Notes under the pieces: generated by a model
Database searches by the model: none
What the model was told of the DNA's origin: nothing
What the model saw: the letters and a program-made list of their open reading frames with translations, nothing else
In this document: positions 44,701 to 53,005 of the stretch, piece after piece
Position numbering within the stretch: the stretch's first letter is position 1
How the letters are laid out: each line of letters starts with the position of its first letter
NCBI GenBank assembly: GCA_009783465.1
Contig: WRDM01000005.1
Coordinates: forward strand, 1 to 64,000
Direction: 5' to 3'
DNA from: Phycisphaerae bacterium
GTDB taxonomy: Bacteria > Planctomycetota > Phycisphaerae > SM23-33
DNA length: 64,000 bases
Made by a program: the position numbers and the translations under genes

Positions 44701-45797
44701 TGTGGGCGGGTCTGGCCGCGGTGGCGGTGGCGTTTGCGGTGTCGGTGGTGGCGACGGCGTTGGCCAAGCGGGTCGCGCGGCGCGTGGGGTTTTTGGACGT
44801 GCCCCAGGGCAGGAAGGCGCACGCGGTCGCGACGCCGCTGCTGGGCGGATCGGGCATCTTGTTGGCGGTGCTGCTGCCGAGCCTGGCGGCGTTGGCGGCG
44901 GTGAGCGTCTGGTCGGCGCACGGCGTGCCGGAGTGGTTGACTCGGCTGGCGCCGCAGTTGGCGATCCATGTTGACGGGGCGGCGTCGCGAGTGGGGCAGG
45001 CGTTGGGCGTGCTGGCGGCGGCGGTGGCGCTGCACGTGCTGGGGCTTGTCGACGACAAAAAGCATTTGGCCGCGTGGCCGAAGTTGATCGCGCAGATGGC
45101 CATCATCAGCGCGGCGGTGATCGTGTGTGACATTCGCATTCTCACGTTGCTGGGGGATTGGCCCAGTGGCGTGGTGACGATTTTGTGGCTGACGGTGCTG
45201 ACGAATTCGTTCAATTTTCTGGACAACATGGACGGTTTGTCGGCGGGCGTGGCGGCGATCTGCGCGGCGGCGTTGCTGGCGGCGTCGGCGTCGATCGGTC
45301 AGATTTTCGTATCGGCCTGGGCGTGTTTGTTGCTTGGCGCGTTGCTGGGATTCCTGCCGTACAATTTTTCGCCGGCGTCGATTTACATGGGCGACGCGGG
45401 CAGCCTGGTGGTGGGATTTCTGGTGGGTGTGATCAGTTGCCTCACTACGTACGTGCATGAGTCGCTGGCGCCGTATGCCATGCTGGTGCCGCTGGTGGTG
45501 ATGGCGGTGCCGCTGTACGACACATGCAGCGTGGTGGCGTTGCGGCTGCGGGCGGGGGTCAATCCGATGGTCGGCGATCGGCGACATTTTTCGCACCGGC
45601 TGGTCAAGCGGGGCATGAGCACGCGGAAGGCGGTGCTGACGATTTACCTGTGCACGGCGGGCACAGCGATCGCCGCGACGCTGCTGCCGCGTGTGGACGC
45701 GGCCGGCGCGGTGCTGATTCTCGTGCAGACGCTCGCGATGTTGACGATCGTGGCCATACTCGAAAGCGACGATGCCCAGCAAGCCCCCAAAGCCTGA
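44694..45797 (+). CDS. Undecaprenyl-phosphate sugar-1-phosphate transferase (WecA/TagO/MraY superfamily)
   Basis: 367 residues with about ten transmembrane helices. Family motifs: GRKAHAVATPLLGGSGILLA, LVDDKKHL (metal-binding Asp pair), NSFNFLDNMDGLSAG, IYMGDAGSLVVG and the cytoplasmic loop GDRRHFSHRLVKRG. It transfers GlcNAc-1-phosphate or a similar sugar-1-phosphate onto undecaprenyl phosphate to start a polysaccharide repeat unit. The His-rich loop fits WecA-type enzymes better than MraY. The ATG at 44694 overlaps the DUF4416 gene, and its end overlaps the next gene by 26 bases. Confidence 0.9.
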   Translation: MLMWAGLAAVAVAFAVSVVATALAKRVARRVGFLDVPQGRKAHAVATPLLGGSGILLAVLLPSLAALAAVSVWSAHGVPEWLTRLAPQLAIHVDGAASRVGQALGVLAAAVALHVLGLVDDKKHLAAWPKLIAQMAIISAAVIVCDIRILTLLGDWPSGVVTILWLTVLTNSFNFLDNMDGLSAGVAAICAAALLAASASIGQIFVSAWACLLLGALLGFLPYNFSPASIYMGDAGSLVVGFLVGVISCLTTYVHESLAPYAMLVPLVVMAVPLYDTCSVVALRLRAGVNPMVGDRRHFSHRLVKRGMSTRKAVLTIYLCTAGTAIAATLLPRVDAAGAVLILVQTLAMLTIVAILESDDAQQAPKA

Positions 45798-48537
45798 TCC
45801 GGCGCCGCGGAAGCTACGCAGGGCAAGCCCTGATCGCGGCGGCGCGGCCTTGTCATCTGGGCGTGCCGGTACGGAGACTTGGGGCGTGCGGTTGCAGACC
45901 GTCGCGTTTTTTTTGTTGCTGGCGTGTGTGGTCGCGAGGCCTTTCATGGCGGAGATGACGTACGAGCCGTCGTCGTCGGTCAAGGGGTTGTTCGCGGCGG
46001 AGATGAAGGCGGATCAACGTCAGCCGGACCGCACCGATTTGTCGCGGTCGGTTTTCGCCATGCTCACGCTGCTGTCGGCGGGGCTGTGGGCGCTGGGCGC
46101 GGGCTTGGAGGCGGTGCGCCACCGTAGCACGGGCGTCCCGCCCGTGAGTCGCATGGGCGTCTCGCCCATGCAAGATCAATCGGTAAGTGACATATCTCCC
46201 GTACGGCAAGACGGCCACGGGCGAGACGCCCGTGGGACTCACGGGCAAGATGCCCGTGCTACTGGAGGCGCGCGTTGGCTGGGCGTTCTACTGGCGGCGT
46301 TTGTCGTGTTGTCGGCGTTCAGCGTGGCGGTTGCGTCCAACAAGCGGCTGGCGATGACAGGGTGGCTGGAACAGTCGACGTTGCTGCTGGCGGGGTTTCT
46401 CGCGATGCAACTGTGCCGCGTGCGATGGCGGTTTGTCGTGGTGTTGGTGGTGTTGGCGGCGCTGGCGTTTACGATGTCGGCCAAGGGGTTGTGGGAGTTT
46501 TTTGTCGAGGCGCCGATCAAGGTCGCGCAGTGGGAGGAGAATTCCGCGGAGATATTGCGTCGGCTGGACGTGCCGCCGGATTCGCCGCAGGCGATCGCCG
46601 TGAAGTCCCGCGCGACGGAGTCGACGCCGGCGGGGTTCATCGTGATGGCCAATGTGTTCGCGTCGCTGCTGGGGGTGTTGTTGTTGGCGGTGGTGGGCTT
46701 GGCGGCGGCGAAGTTTCTCCAGGCCAGGCGGGCGCTGCCGGCGTTTCTGGCGACACGGAAGCGGGGCGAGTTGCCGGTTGGCGTCGTGGTGGCGTCGGCG
46801 GTGGCGGTGCTGGCGGTTCCGCTGGCGGCGGTGCTGACGTTGACGCGGAGCCGCGGGGGCATCGTGTCGACCGTTCTTGCGCTGGCGGCCTTCGCGGTGA
46901 TTTTTCGTTATCGTAACGCGTTGGCGGCGCGGTGGAAAAAAGCGGTGCTCGCGGCTGGCGTTGTGTTTTTGGCGTTGCTGGCTGCGGTCGTGGCGTTTGG
47001 GTTGACGTACGATCGGTTGCCGACGAAGACGATGGAATTTCGCTGGCTGTATTGGACGGCCAGTGCGCGGATGATCGCGGAAACGCCGCTGACGGGCGTG
47101 GGTGCGGGCAATTTCGGGGCGGCGTATTTGACGGTTCGCGACGTTCGCGGCGAGGAGGCCGTCAAGAATCCGCATAATGTGATCGTGCATGCGTTGGCGG
47201 AATTCGGCGTGCCGGCGGGCGTGGCGTTTCTGGGGATTCTCGGCGTGATGCTGGTGCGGAGCGCGAGGCCCGCCAGAGGTGGCATGGGCATCCCTGCCAC
47301 GACGAAGCGCAGCGGAGACGGGTTGTCCGCGTCTGGCATTGGAGATGATTTGTCGTCTTCCACTCGCCTGTTGTATGGAGCGCACAACGCGGGCGAGACG
47401 CCCGCGTCACGTTGCCCGCCCGTGCTGGCTTGGCTGCTCGTGGCCACGGTGCCGGCGGTGGGATTGGCGCGGGCATATTTTTCGTTTTCGTCCGGCCTGG
47501 GTGATGCGGTGGCGTGGGTGGTCGTTTTCGCTCTTGGCGTGGTGTTGGCGTTTTTCGCGTTGCGTTCGCTGGCGGAGCCGGACGCGGATTTGTCGCCGGT
47601 CCGCATCGCGTTGGGCGTGGCAGGGGCGGCGTTTGTGCTGCATGATTTGATTAATTTCGCGTTCTTCCAGCCGGCGACGGCGGCGGTGTTCTGGCTGATG
47701 CTCGGCGCGTCGGCCAGTCGCGTCGGGCCACGTGGCGTATTACGTCTCGCGGGCGTCCCGCCCGCGTCCGGTGGTTTGGCGTCTTCCAACGACCATGCAC
47801 AAGGAACGCACAACGTGGGCGAGACGCCCGCGTCACGTGCTACGGCCTTGCGGGCGTTGTCGGTTTTGTTTCTGGCGGCTGCGGTGGCGGTGGGGGTGGT
47901 GCAGGTTTTGCCCGTGGCGAGGCGGACGGCGGCGACCGTGGACATGTTGCATGCGTTGTATGATCGCGATGTGCAGCGGGCGTTGGCCGCGGCGGAGCGG
48001 GCGGCGGAGGCGGATGCGTGGGATCCCGTCGCCGCCGCCGATGCGGCCCGGCTGGTGGTTCATACTGCCGCGGGGCCTGATGCGGCGCGGCGGGCGCGAG
48101 CGTTTGTCGACCAGGCCGTCGCGCGGGATCCGCGTCATGCGAAATATTATCTGCTGCGGGCGGGCGTGCTGGGCGAGGATCCCGCCGCGCTGGCCGACTG
48201 GCAGCGGGCCGTCGAGTTGGATCCGCAAAACATGCGGGCGCGGATTGATTTCGCGCTGCGGCTGTCCTGGGCCGATCCGGCCGAGTTAACGCGGGCGCTG
48301 GAGCAACTCGAGCAGGCCGACCGCGTGGACGCGGGCCTGTTCGCCGAGAGCAACGAGCGTCTCAACAAGCCCGACCGCGCCCGACTGACTGCGCTACTCA
48401 CCGCCGCCCGCGGGGCCATACTGGGTGTGGAACATCACGCCGCGCAGGCCGTCAACGTGGTGGCGGAGGCGCTAAAACCGATCGCGCCGCGCCAGAGCGA
48501 ACAGCTGCGGGCGTTGGCGAAAACGATGGGGACGTAG
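45772..48537 (+). CDS. O-antigen polymerase/ligase-like membrane protein with TPR tail and three repeat insertions
   Basis: 921 residues. The N-terminal 650 residues hold many transmembrane helices with Wzy-type motifs (LTRSRGGIVSTVLALAAF, PLTGVGAGNFGAAY, KNPHNVIVHALAEFGVPAG). The C-terminal 220 residues are TPR-like helices (ALAAAERAAEADAWDPVAA, ADWQRAVELDPQNMRARID). Three family A copies are in frame at residues about 117-163 (GRDARGTHGQDARATG), 500-547 and 654-690 (both ending in GETPASR). It probably polymerises or ligates a glycan. The TPR tail suggests assembly with other proteins. Overlaps wecA-like by 26 bases. Confidence 0.83.
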   Translation: MPSKPPKPDPAPRKLRRASPDRGGAALSSGRAGTETWGVRLQTVAFFLLLACVVARPFMAEMTYEPSSSVKGLFAAEMKADQRQPDRTDLSRSVFAMLTLLSAGLWALGAGLEAVRHRSTGVPPVSRMGVSPMQDQSVSDISPVRQDGHGRDARGTHGQDARATGGARWLGVLLAAFVVLSAFSVAVASNKRLAMTGWLEQSTLLLAGFLAMQLCRVRWRFVVVLVVLAALAFTMSAKGLWEFFVEAPIKVAQWEENSAEILRRLDVPPDSPQAIAVKSRATESTPAGFIVMANVFASLLGVLLLAVVGLAAAKFLQARRALPAFLATRKRGELPVGVVVASAVAVLAVPLAAVLTLTRSRGGIVSTVLALAAFAVIFRYRNALAARWKKAVLAAGVVFLALLAAVVAFGLTYDRLPTKTMEFRWLYWTASARMIAETPLTGVGAGNFGAAYLTVRDVRGEEAVKNPHNVIVHALAEFGVPAGVAFLGILGVMLVRSARPARGGMGIPATTKRSGDGLSASGIGDDLSSSTRLLYGAHNAGETPASRCPPVLAWLLVATVPAVGLARAYFSFSSGLGDAVAWVVVFALGVVLAFFALRSLAEPDADLSPVRIALGVAGAAFVLHDLINFAFFQPATAAVFWLMLGASASRVGPRGVLRLAGVPPASGGLASSNDHAQGTHNVGETPASRATALRALSVLFLAAAVAVGVVQVLPVARRTAATVDMLHALYDRDVQRALAAAERAAEADAWDPVAAADAARLVVHTAAGPDAARRARAFVDQAVARDPRHAKYYLLRAGVLGEDPAALADWQRAVELDPQNMRARIDFALRLSWADPAELTRALEQLEQADRVDAGLFAESNERLNKPDRARLTALLTAARGAILGVEHHAAQAVNVVAEALKPIAPRQSEQLRALAKTMGT
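46123..46262. repeat. Family A1 repeat inside the second polymerase gene
   Basis: Arms CGTAGCACGGGCGTCCCGCC and CAAGATGCCCGTGCTACTGG. In frame, short loop. Confidence 0.88.
47271..47412. repeat. Family A2 repeat inside the second polymerase gene
   Basis: Degenerate left end (GGTGGCATGGGCATCCCTGC), clear right end GAGACGCCCGCGTCACG. In frame, gives GETPASR. Confidence 0.8.
47734..47840. repeat. Short family A2 repeat inside the second polymerase gene
   Basis: GCGGGCGTCCCGCCCGC at the left and GAGACGCCCGCGTCACG at the right, with a shortened loop. In frame, gives GTHNVGETPASR. Confidence 0.82.
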
Positions 48538-48539
48538 AC

Positions 48540-48662
48540 GCGAAATTCGAAACAAAAAGGCTGTAGACTACAAGCTGTAGGCTGTAGGCATGACATGCCT
48601 GCCATGCGGTCAACCTACAGTCTTCAGCCTTCAGCCTACAGCCTTTTTGTTTCGAATTTCGT
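48540..48662. repeat. Family D palindrome with AAATTCG flanks, between convergent genes
   Basis: Arms run from CGAAATTCGAAACAAAAAGG through GGCTGTA heptamers, with their complement ending TTTTTGTTTCGAATTTCG. The 48538-48678 gap contains nothing else. The A-tract before and T-tract after the stem mean it could act as a terminator in both directions. Confidence 0.88.
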
Positions 48663-48678
48663 GCTTCGTGCTTCGGAT

Positions 48679-49314
48679 TTACTTCTTCGCCGCCCACAGG
48701 AAGCCGCGGATCGTCATTGCCAGCACGGCGGGGTATTTCACGAGTTCCTCGTGGCTGTGGCCCAGTGCGGAGTAGAACACGCGGCCTTTGCCCCATTGCT
48801 TGGTCCAGATCACCGGCATGACGGTGATCTGGCCGTCATAGTCGTACGGCGTGTTGGCGAGCACGCGGATGCCGGGGTCGGTCATCATGTAATACTGTTC
48901 GCTCTTGTAGGGGAAGGTCGGCGGCAGGCCTTCGGTGATGGAGTCCGTGCAGGTCAACTGTACCGCGTATTCGTCGACGAACGGATGCCCGACGAAATGT
49001 CCGCCGACCATCCACTGGTACTCCAGGTTCGCGCGGAACGCGTCGCCCGTGCCGCCGTGGCAGCCCGCGAACCCCACGCCGAACTCCCGCACGGCCTTGT
49101 TCAGATTCGCCCAGTGCTCGTCGCTGATCGTGCCCATCGTCCACTGCGGAATGATCACGTCGAACGTCTTGAGCGTCTCCAGGTCGCCGAGGCAATCCTG
49201 CGAGTTGGCGACGACGACATCGACACCCTTGGCCCGAAGCTCGCTGGCCAACAACTGCGACGTCTGCTCAGGCGTGTGGCCATCCCAGCCACCCCAGAAA
49301 ATCAGTGCTTTCAT
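48679..49314 (-). CDS. ThuA-like (trehalose utilisation-type) domain protein
   Basis: 211 residues from ATG 49314 (MKALIFWGGWDGHTPEQT), with AAGGAA upstream; the longer frame to 49389 is unsupported. The class I glutamine amidotransferase-like ThuA fold shows FDVIIPQWTMGTISDE, GVGFAGCHGGTGDAFR, PFVDEYAVQL and GRVFYSALGHSHEEL. ThuA relatives occur in disaccharide utilisation clusters of planctomycetes beside Gfo/Idh oxidoreductases; the reaction is uncertain. It is convergent with the polymerase gene and separated from it by a repeat. Confidence 0.88.
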   Translation of the reverse strand: MKALIFWGGWDGHTPEQTSQLLASELRAKGVDVVVANSQDCLGDLETLKTFDVIIPQWTMGTISDEHWANLNKAVREFGVGFAGCHGGTGDAFRANLEYQWMVGGHFVGHPFVDEYAVQLTCTDSITEGLPPTFPYKSEQYYMMTDPGIRVLANTPYDYDGQITVMPVIWTKQWGKGRVFYSALGHSHEELVKYPAVLAMTIRGFLWAAKK

Positions 49315-49381
49315 CTGCGTTTCCTTTTTGGTTGAACCGTTCGGATCGAACACGGGCGGGATTATACGGCAAGGAAGACGC

Positions 49382-49669
49382 AGTGGCAAGCGACAGGATC
49401 TTTCAGCTTTCGTGCGCGAACGAACGATTCGTTCGAGGGAACCGCCCAGCCAGTAGCCAATAGCCAGTAGTCAATAGGTATGGAAGAGCGATGGCGAAAA
49501 ACAACGAGAGCGGCAACGGTTATCACGTAGTGAAACCTCCGGATCGTGTAAGAAATAACAAACTTCGCCATACCTGATGGCTACTGGCTAGTGGCTACTG
49601 GCTGAACGATTCCCTCGAACGAATCGTTCGTTCGCGCACGAAAGCTGAAAGATCCTGTCGCTTGCCACT
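49382..49669. repeat. Longest family B palindrome (288 bases)
   Basis: Arms start AGTGGCAAGCGACAGGATCT (49382) and end AGATCCTGTCGCTTGCCACT (49669). They are nearly perfect over about 60 bases, then continue with AGCCAGT/AGCCAAT heptamers. Short loop with GGCGAAAAACAACGAGAG and GATCGTGTAAGAAATAAC. It occupies the 400-base gap between divergent genes, where no promoter is obvious. Confidence 0.93.
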
Positions 49670-49714
49670 TTCTCCTCGGCCGGTTCTATGATGTACGAGG
49701 GGGATGTTGTCGCC

Positions 49715-50380
49715 ATGAATATGTCGTCGGTGAACGTGTGGGGGCGGTTGAACTGGCCGAATCGGATCAGCGTGTTGCGGCTGATGCTGGTGGTGCCGTT
49801 TGTCGTGTTGTTGTTGAATCTGCACGATCCCGCGGCGGCGTGGAGCCGGTACGCCGCGCTGGGGATTTTCGTCGTGATGGCCTTCAGTGATTTTCTCGAC
49901 GGCCTGCTGGCGAGGCGGTACAACCTTCGCACGCGGCTGGGGGCGTTTCTCGATCCGCTGGCGGACAAAATTATCATCGTTTGTTCCGTCGTGCTGCTGT
50001 CGATTCCTGCCTTGGCGCCGCGGGAGTTTCACATTCCCGCTTACGTGGCCGCCGCCGTGGTCGGCAAGGATTTGTGGGTCGCCATCGGATCGTTGGTGAT
50101 GTATCGTGTCACGGGAAAGCTGACCATCCGCCCCAGCCGGCTTGGTAAACTGTCCACGGCCGTGCAACTGACAACGGTGATTTGTGTGTTGTTGGTGCCC
50201 GACCTCGAGCGTCTCCGCGCCGGCCTGGGCGTCCATATCGCCTGGGGCCTGACGATCGCCACATTCGTCGTGAGCCTCCTGGCGATCCTCGGTTACACGC
50301 GGACGGGGCTGGATAGGGTCTTCAATGCCCGTGGCGCGAATGGGAGGTCCGTTCGAGGGAGACAAGCCAGTAGCCAGTAG
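49715..50380 (+). CDS. pgsA: CDP-alcohol phosphatidyltransferase (PgsA-like)
   Basis: 221 residues from ATG 49715; ATG 49688 is in frame but has a poorer upstream. The CDP-alcohol phosphotransferase motif D-G-x2-A-R-x8-G-x3-D-x3-D is present in DFLDGLLARR and GAFLDPLADK. Four to six transmembrane helices. The family makes phosphatidylglycerol phosphate, or another phospholipid head group, from CDP-diacylglycerol. The C-terminal residues (VRGRQASSQ) and the TAG stop are encoded by a family B palindrome beginning near 50351. Confidence 0.88.
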   Translation: MNMSSVNVWGRLNWPNRISVLRLMLVVPFVVLLLNLHDPAAAWSRYAALGIFVVMAFSDFLDGLLARRYNLRTRLGAFLDPLADKIIIVCSVVLLSIPALAPREFHIPAYVAAAVVGKDLWVAIGSLVMYRVTGKLTIRPSRLGKLSTAVQLTTVICVLLVPDLERLRAGLGVHIAWGLTIATFVVSLLAILGYTRTGLDRVFNARGANGRSVRGRQASSQ

Positions 50381-50580
50381 CCAGCAGGTATGGAAAAGCG
50401 AGGGCGAAATGGCCGGGGCCTGCGACCGATCACGCCACTTGCGTCACGTTACATGCGTTTGCCCTGGCGAAACGGCAATGAAAACGGGAACGGGTGGCGA
50501 CGTGGCGAATATCTGGATCGTGTGACAGGCAACAAGCCCTGCCATACCTACTGGCTACTGGCTTGCTCCCCTCGAACGAA
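50351..50580. repeat. Family B palindrome carrying an inserted second element
   Basis: Left arm GTTCGAGGGAGACAAGCCAG, right arm ending TTGCTCCCCTCGAAC. Within the loop GGCGAAA occurs at 50403-50409 and again at 50466-50472. The 56 bases between them are absent from other copies and match half of a family G arm plus the 3902-3923 arm. The pgsA stop lies in the left arm. Confidence 0.9.
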
Positions 50581-50616
50581 TCGTTCATTCCTGCCACGAG
50601 TATGGAAAGTCCCACC

Positions 50617-51645
50617 TCACACCGACGCTTTCGCGGCGGCGTTGGCGCGGAGTTGGTCCATTTTGGCGAGCACTTCCTTGGCCATTCGGCTGTTGGGGAA
50701 ATTTCGGATGATGTCCTCGCCGACGGTGATGGCGTTGTTCCACTGGCCTTCGGCGACCTGGATGGCGAACTGCACGCCGAGGGTGTGGAGTTTGGCCCGG
50801 AAGACGCCGCGCGCGGAGTCCTGCAACGCGGCGGCCTCTTGCGGCGTGAGGTATGTGTCGAGTTGTTTGAGCAGGTCGATGCTCGCGTCGAGGTCATTGC
50901 GTCGGACGGCTTCGCCGTAGGCCTGGAGCAGGTCGCGTTTGTGTCTTGCCTTGGCGGACTCGATGCGTGAGGGCAGGGCGGTCACCTTGGCGTTGGTCGG
51001 GTAGGCCTGCACCAACGGAGCAACCTCTCGGGCCGCCCGTAGCCATTCGCGACGCTCGATGAGTTCCTCCACCCGCTTGACGGCCAGGTCCGTCCGGCCT
51101 TCGATGGTCGCCTGCCTCGTGGTGGCGACTTCCTTTCGCAGCGCGATCGCCTCCTGCGCGTACGCGGGCCGCTGCTCGACCGAACTGATGAGCTGCTCGG
51201 CGGCGGTGTAGTCCTGACGCACGAGCATCTGATGGACCATCTCGCGAATGGCGTCCACTTCGCGGTCGTGGTAGAGCAGCGTCTTGGCCTGCTCGCTGAG
51301 CGTCAGCAGGTCGGCGATTTTGCGGCTGTTGGCGGTTTGGTTTTCCAGCAGCGTTTCCAGCCGGCTGACCTGTTCGTTGAGTGAGGCCGAACTGGTCGCG
51401 TTGGCGACAAGCGCATGGACCGCGCCATGCGTTACGATCGCCCAGGCCGCCACCACCAACACCAGCAGCACGCCCAGGGCGGCCCCCCACGCGACGGGGC
51501 TGGTCCACGACGTGCCCTGGGAGATCACGAAAACCAATTGCGCGATCCCCGTCGCCAGCGCAACGGCCAAAACGGTCAATGTCAGAATCAAGGCCACCTT
51601 CGACAGGGACCCGACCCACGCAAATCGGCCTTTACGATCCGGCAT
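50617..51645 (-). CDS. Membrane-anchored coiled-coil/TPR-like protein of unknown function
   Basis: 342 residues. Two transmembrane helices near residues 15-40 (ALILTLTVLAVALATGIAQL) and 50-72 (ALGVLLVLVVAAWAIVTHG) are followed by a coiled coil (NEQVSRLETLLENQTANSRK) and helical repeats (EQLISSVEQRPAYAQEAIAL, NDLDASIDLLKQLDTYLT). The soluble part resembles TPR-like scaffolds. I know of no assigned function. It runs opposite to pgsA and is isolated by family B repeats at both ends. Confidence 0.75.
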   Translation of the reverse strand: MPDRKGRFAWVGSLSKVALILTLTVLAVALATGIAQLVFVISQGTSWTSPVAWGAALGVLLVLVVAAWAIVTHGAVHALVANATSSASLNEQVSRLETLLENQTANSRKIADLLTLSEQAKTLLYHDREVDAIREMVHQMLVRQDYTAAEQLISSVEQRPAYAQEAIALRKEVATTRQATIEGRTDLAVKRVEELIERREWLRAAREVAPLVQAYPTNAKVTALPSRIESAKARHKRDLLQAYGEAVRRNDLDASIDLLKQLDTYLTPQEAAALQDSARGVFRAKLHTLGVQFAIQVAEGQWNNAITVGEDIIRNFPNSRMAKEVLAKMDQLRANAAAKASV

Positions 51646-51765
51646 GACACGTTCCTTTCACGGGGCTTACGCCCCCGCGGCTCATGATGAAGAATACAGG
51701 AAACCACGGGGAATGTCTAGGGGGCGCAGGGGTTTTCAGCTCTCATGGCACGACGGAATCATCTG

Positions 51766-51936
51766 TTCGAGGGAGGCAAGCCAATAGCCAGTAGCCAGTA
51801 GGTATGGAAAGACAAGGGCGAAACGGCAATGAAAGTGGGAACGAGCGTTGGTGTGGCGACAATTGGGATCGTGTAATGATGAACAATCTTTGCCATACCT
51901 GATGGCTACTGGCTACTGGCTTGCCTCCCTCGAGCG
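51766..51936. repeat. Family B palindrome with short loop
   Basis: GTTCGAGGGAGGCAAGCCAA at the left and TTGCCTCCCTCGAGC at the right. The loop GGGCGAAACGGCAATGAAAG gives the uninterrupted version of the loop at 50401-50480. The rest of the 51646-52057 gap has no recognisable feature. Confidence 0.92.
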
Positions 51937-52057
51937 AGTCGTTCGTTCGCGCCGCGAGAATGGAAAAACCCTGCAGGGTCGCGTAGCGTTGCGTCGCGGA
52001 CTCACTATAATGTCGCTAGTGGCGGATCGTCGTGCGTTGGCCGATGTAGGGAGCAGC

Positions 52058-52969
52058 ATGGGACTGTACAATCGACCGTACTGGAAAGATTCCGACAACC
52101 CGTCCTCCTCGCCGGGGAGGGGGATCGGCTTGCCGCCGTTTGGGCGGGTGGTGAAGTGGCTGCTCATCATCAACGTCGCGGTGTATGTGCTGCAACTGTT
52201 CCTGAACTCCTGGCTGATTCCGGCGTTGGCGGTGTCGCCCTCGACGTGGTGGCAGCCGTGGCGGTACGTGACGTTTCAGTTTCTGCACGGCGGGACGTGG
52301 CACCTGCTGTTGAACATGCTGGGCGTGTGGTTCATCGGCACGCCGCTGGAGAAGCTTTGGGGCGGGCGGCGGTTTTTGGCGTTTTACCTGACGTGCGGCG
52401 TGGCGGCGGGCGTGTCGTATCTGGGGCTGTCGACGCTCACGTCGACCATCGCGTTCGACACGCCGCTGGTGGGCGCCAGCGGCGGCGTGTACGGGTTGCT
52501 GCTGGCGGCGGCGGTGCTGCTGCCGCACATGAACCTGATTTTCCTGTTCTTCCCCGTGCCGATCCGGCTGGCGGTGATCATATTGATGGTGTTGATTTTG
52601 TTGGATCTCGGCAGCGGCTTGAGTCATGGCGCGACGAGCCAGACGTACAGTCAGATGGCCCATTTCGGCGGCGCGGTGACGGGGGCGATCTGGATTCTGA
52701 TTCCGCGGCTGCGGCGTGGCGAAGGCGAGATGAGCGAATTCGCGCCCCAGCGCGAGCGAAAAAAAGGACGCCGCAACCGCTGGGCCGACAAACGCGCAAA
52801 GGAAGAGCAGCAGGAACTGGCCGAGCAGGCGGACGTGGACCGCATTCTCGAGAAAATCTCTCAGCACGGCCTGGCGAGCATCAGCCGCCGCGAACGAAAA
52901 ATCCTCAATGACGCCACCACCCGCCAACGTCAACGCGACCGCGAAAACGACCGTGAATTGCGGCTGTGA
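52058..52969 (+). CDS. Rhomboid-family intramembrane serine protease
   Basis: 303 residues from ATG 52058 (MGLYNRPYW), with GGGAGC upstream; the longer frame is repeat sequence. Six helices. Catalytic motifs: HLLLNM (HxxxN), GASGG with Ser141, and AHFGG with His202 in the last core helix. The C-terminal 80 residues are a charged cytoplasmic tail (RERKKGRRNRWADKRAKEEQ) typical of planctomycete rhomboids. It cleaves helices in the plane of the inner membrane; substrates unknown. Placed between the coiled-coil gene and a HicB-like gene, with no clear operon. Confidence 0.92.
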   Translation: MGLYNRPYWKDSDNPSSSPGRGIGLPPFGRVVKWLLIINVAVYVLQLFLNSWLIPALAVSPSTWWQPWRYVTFQFLHGGTWHLLLNMLGVWFIGTPLEKLWGGRRFLAFYLTCGVAAGVSYLGLSTLTSTIAFDTPLVGASGGVYGLLLAAAVLLPHMNLIFLFFPVPIRLAVIILMVLILLDLGSGLSHGATSQTYSQMAHFGGAVTGAIWILIPRLRRGEGEMSEFAPQRERKKGRRNRWADKRAKEEQQELAEQADVDRILEKISQHGLASISRRERKILNDATTRQRQRDRENDRELRL

Positions 52970-53005
52970 CGGACGGGAAGCCACGATGTGATACGTCGTG
53001 AATCG

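Noticed and set aside
21067-47840. CRISPR array
   Set aside because: Repeats are palindromic, dispersed, of varied length and often inside genes; there is no regular spacing, and no cas genes.
29098-52010. Short frames starting MATGYWLL or ending WLLATGYW
   Set aside because: These are translations of the stop-free arm of family B palindromes, not genes.
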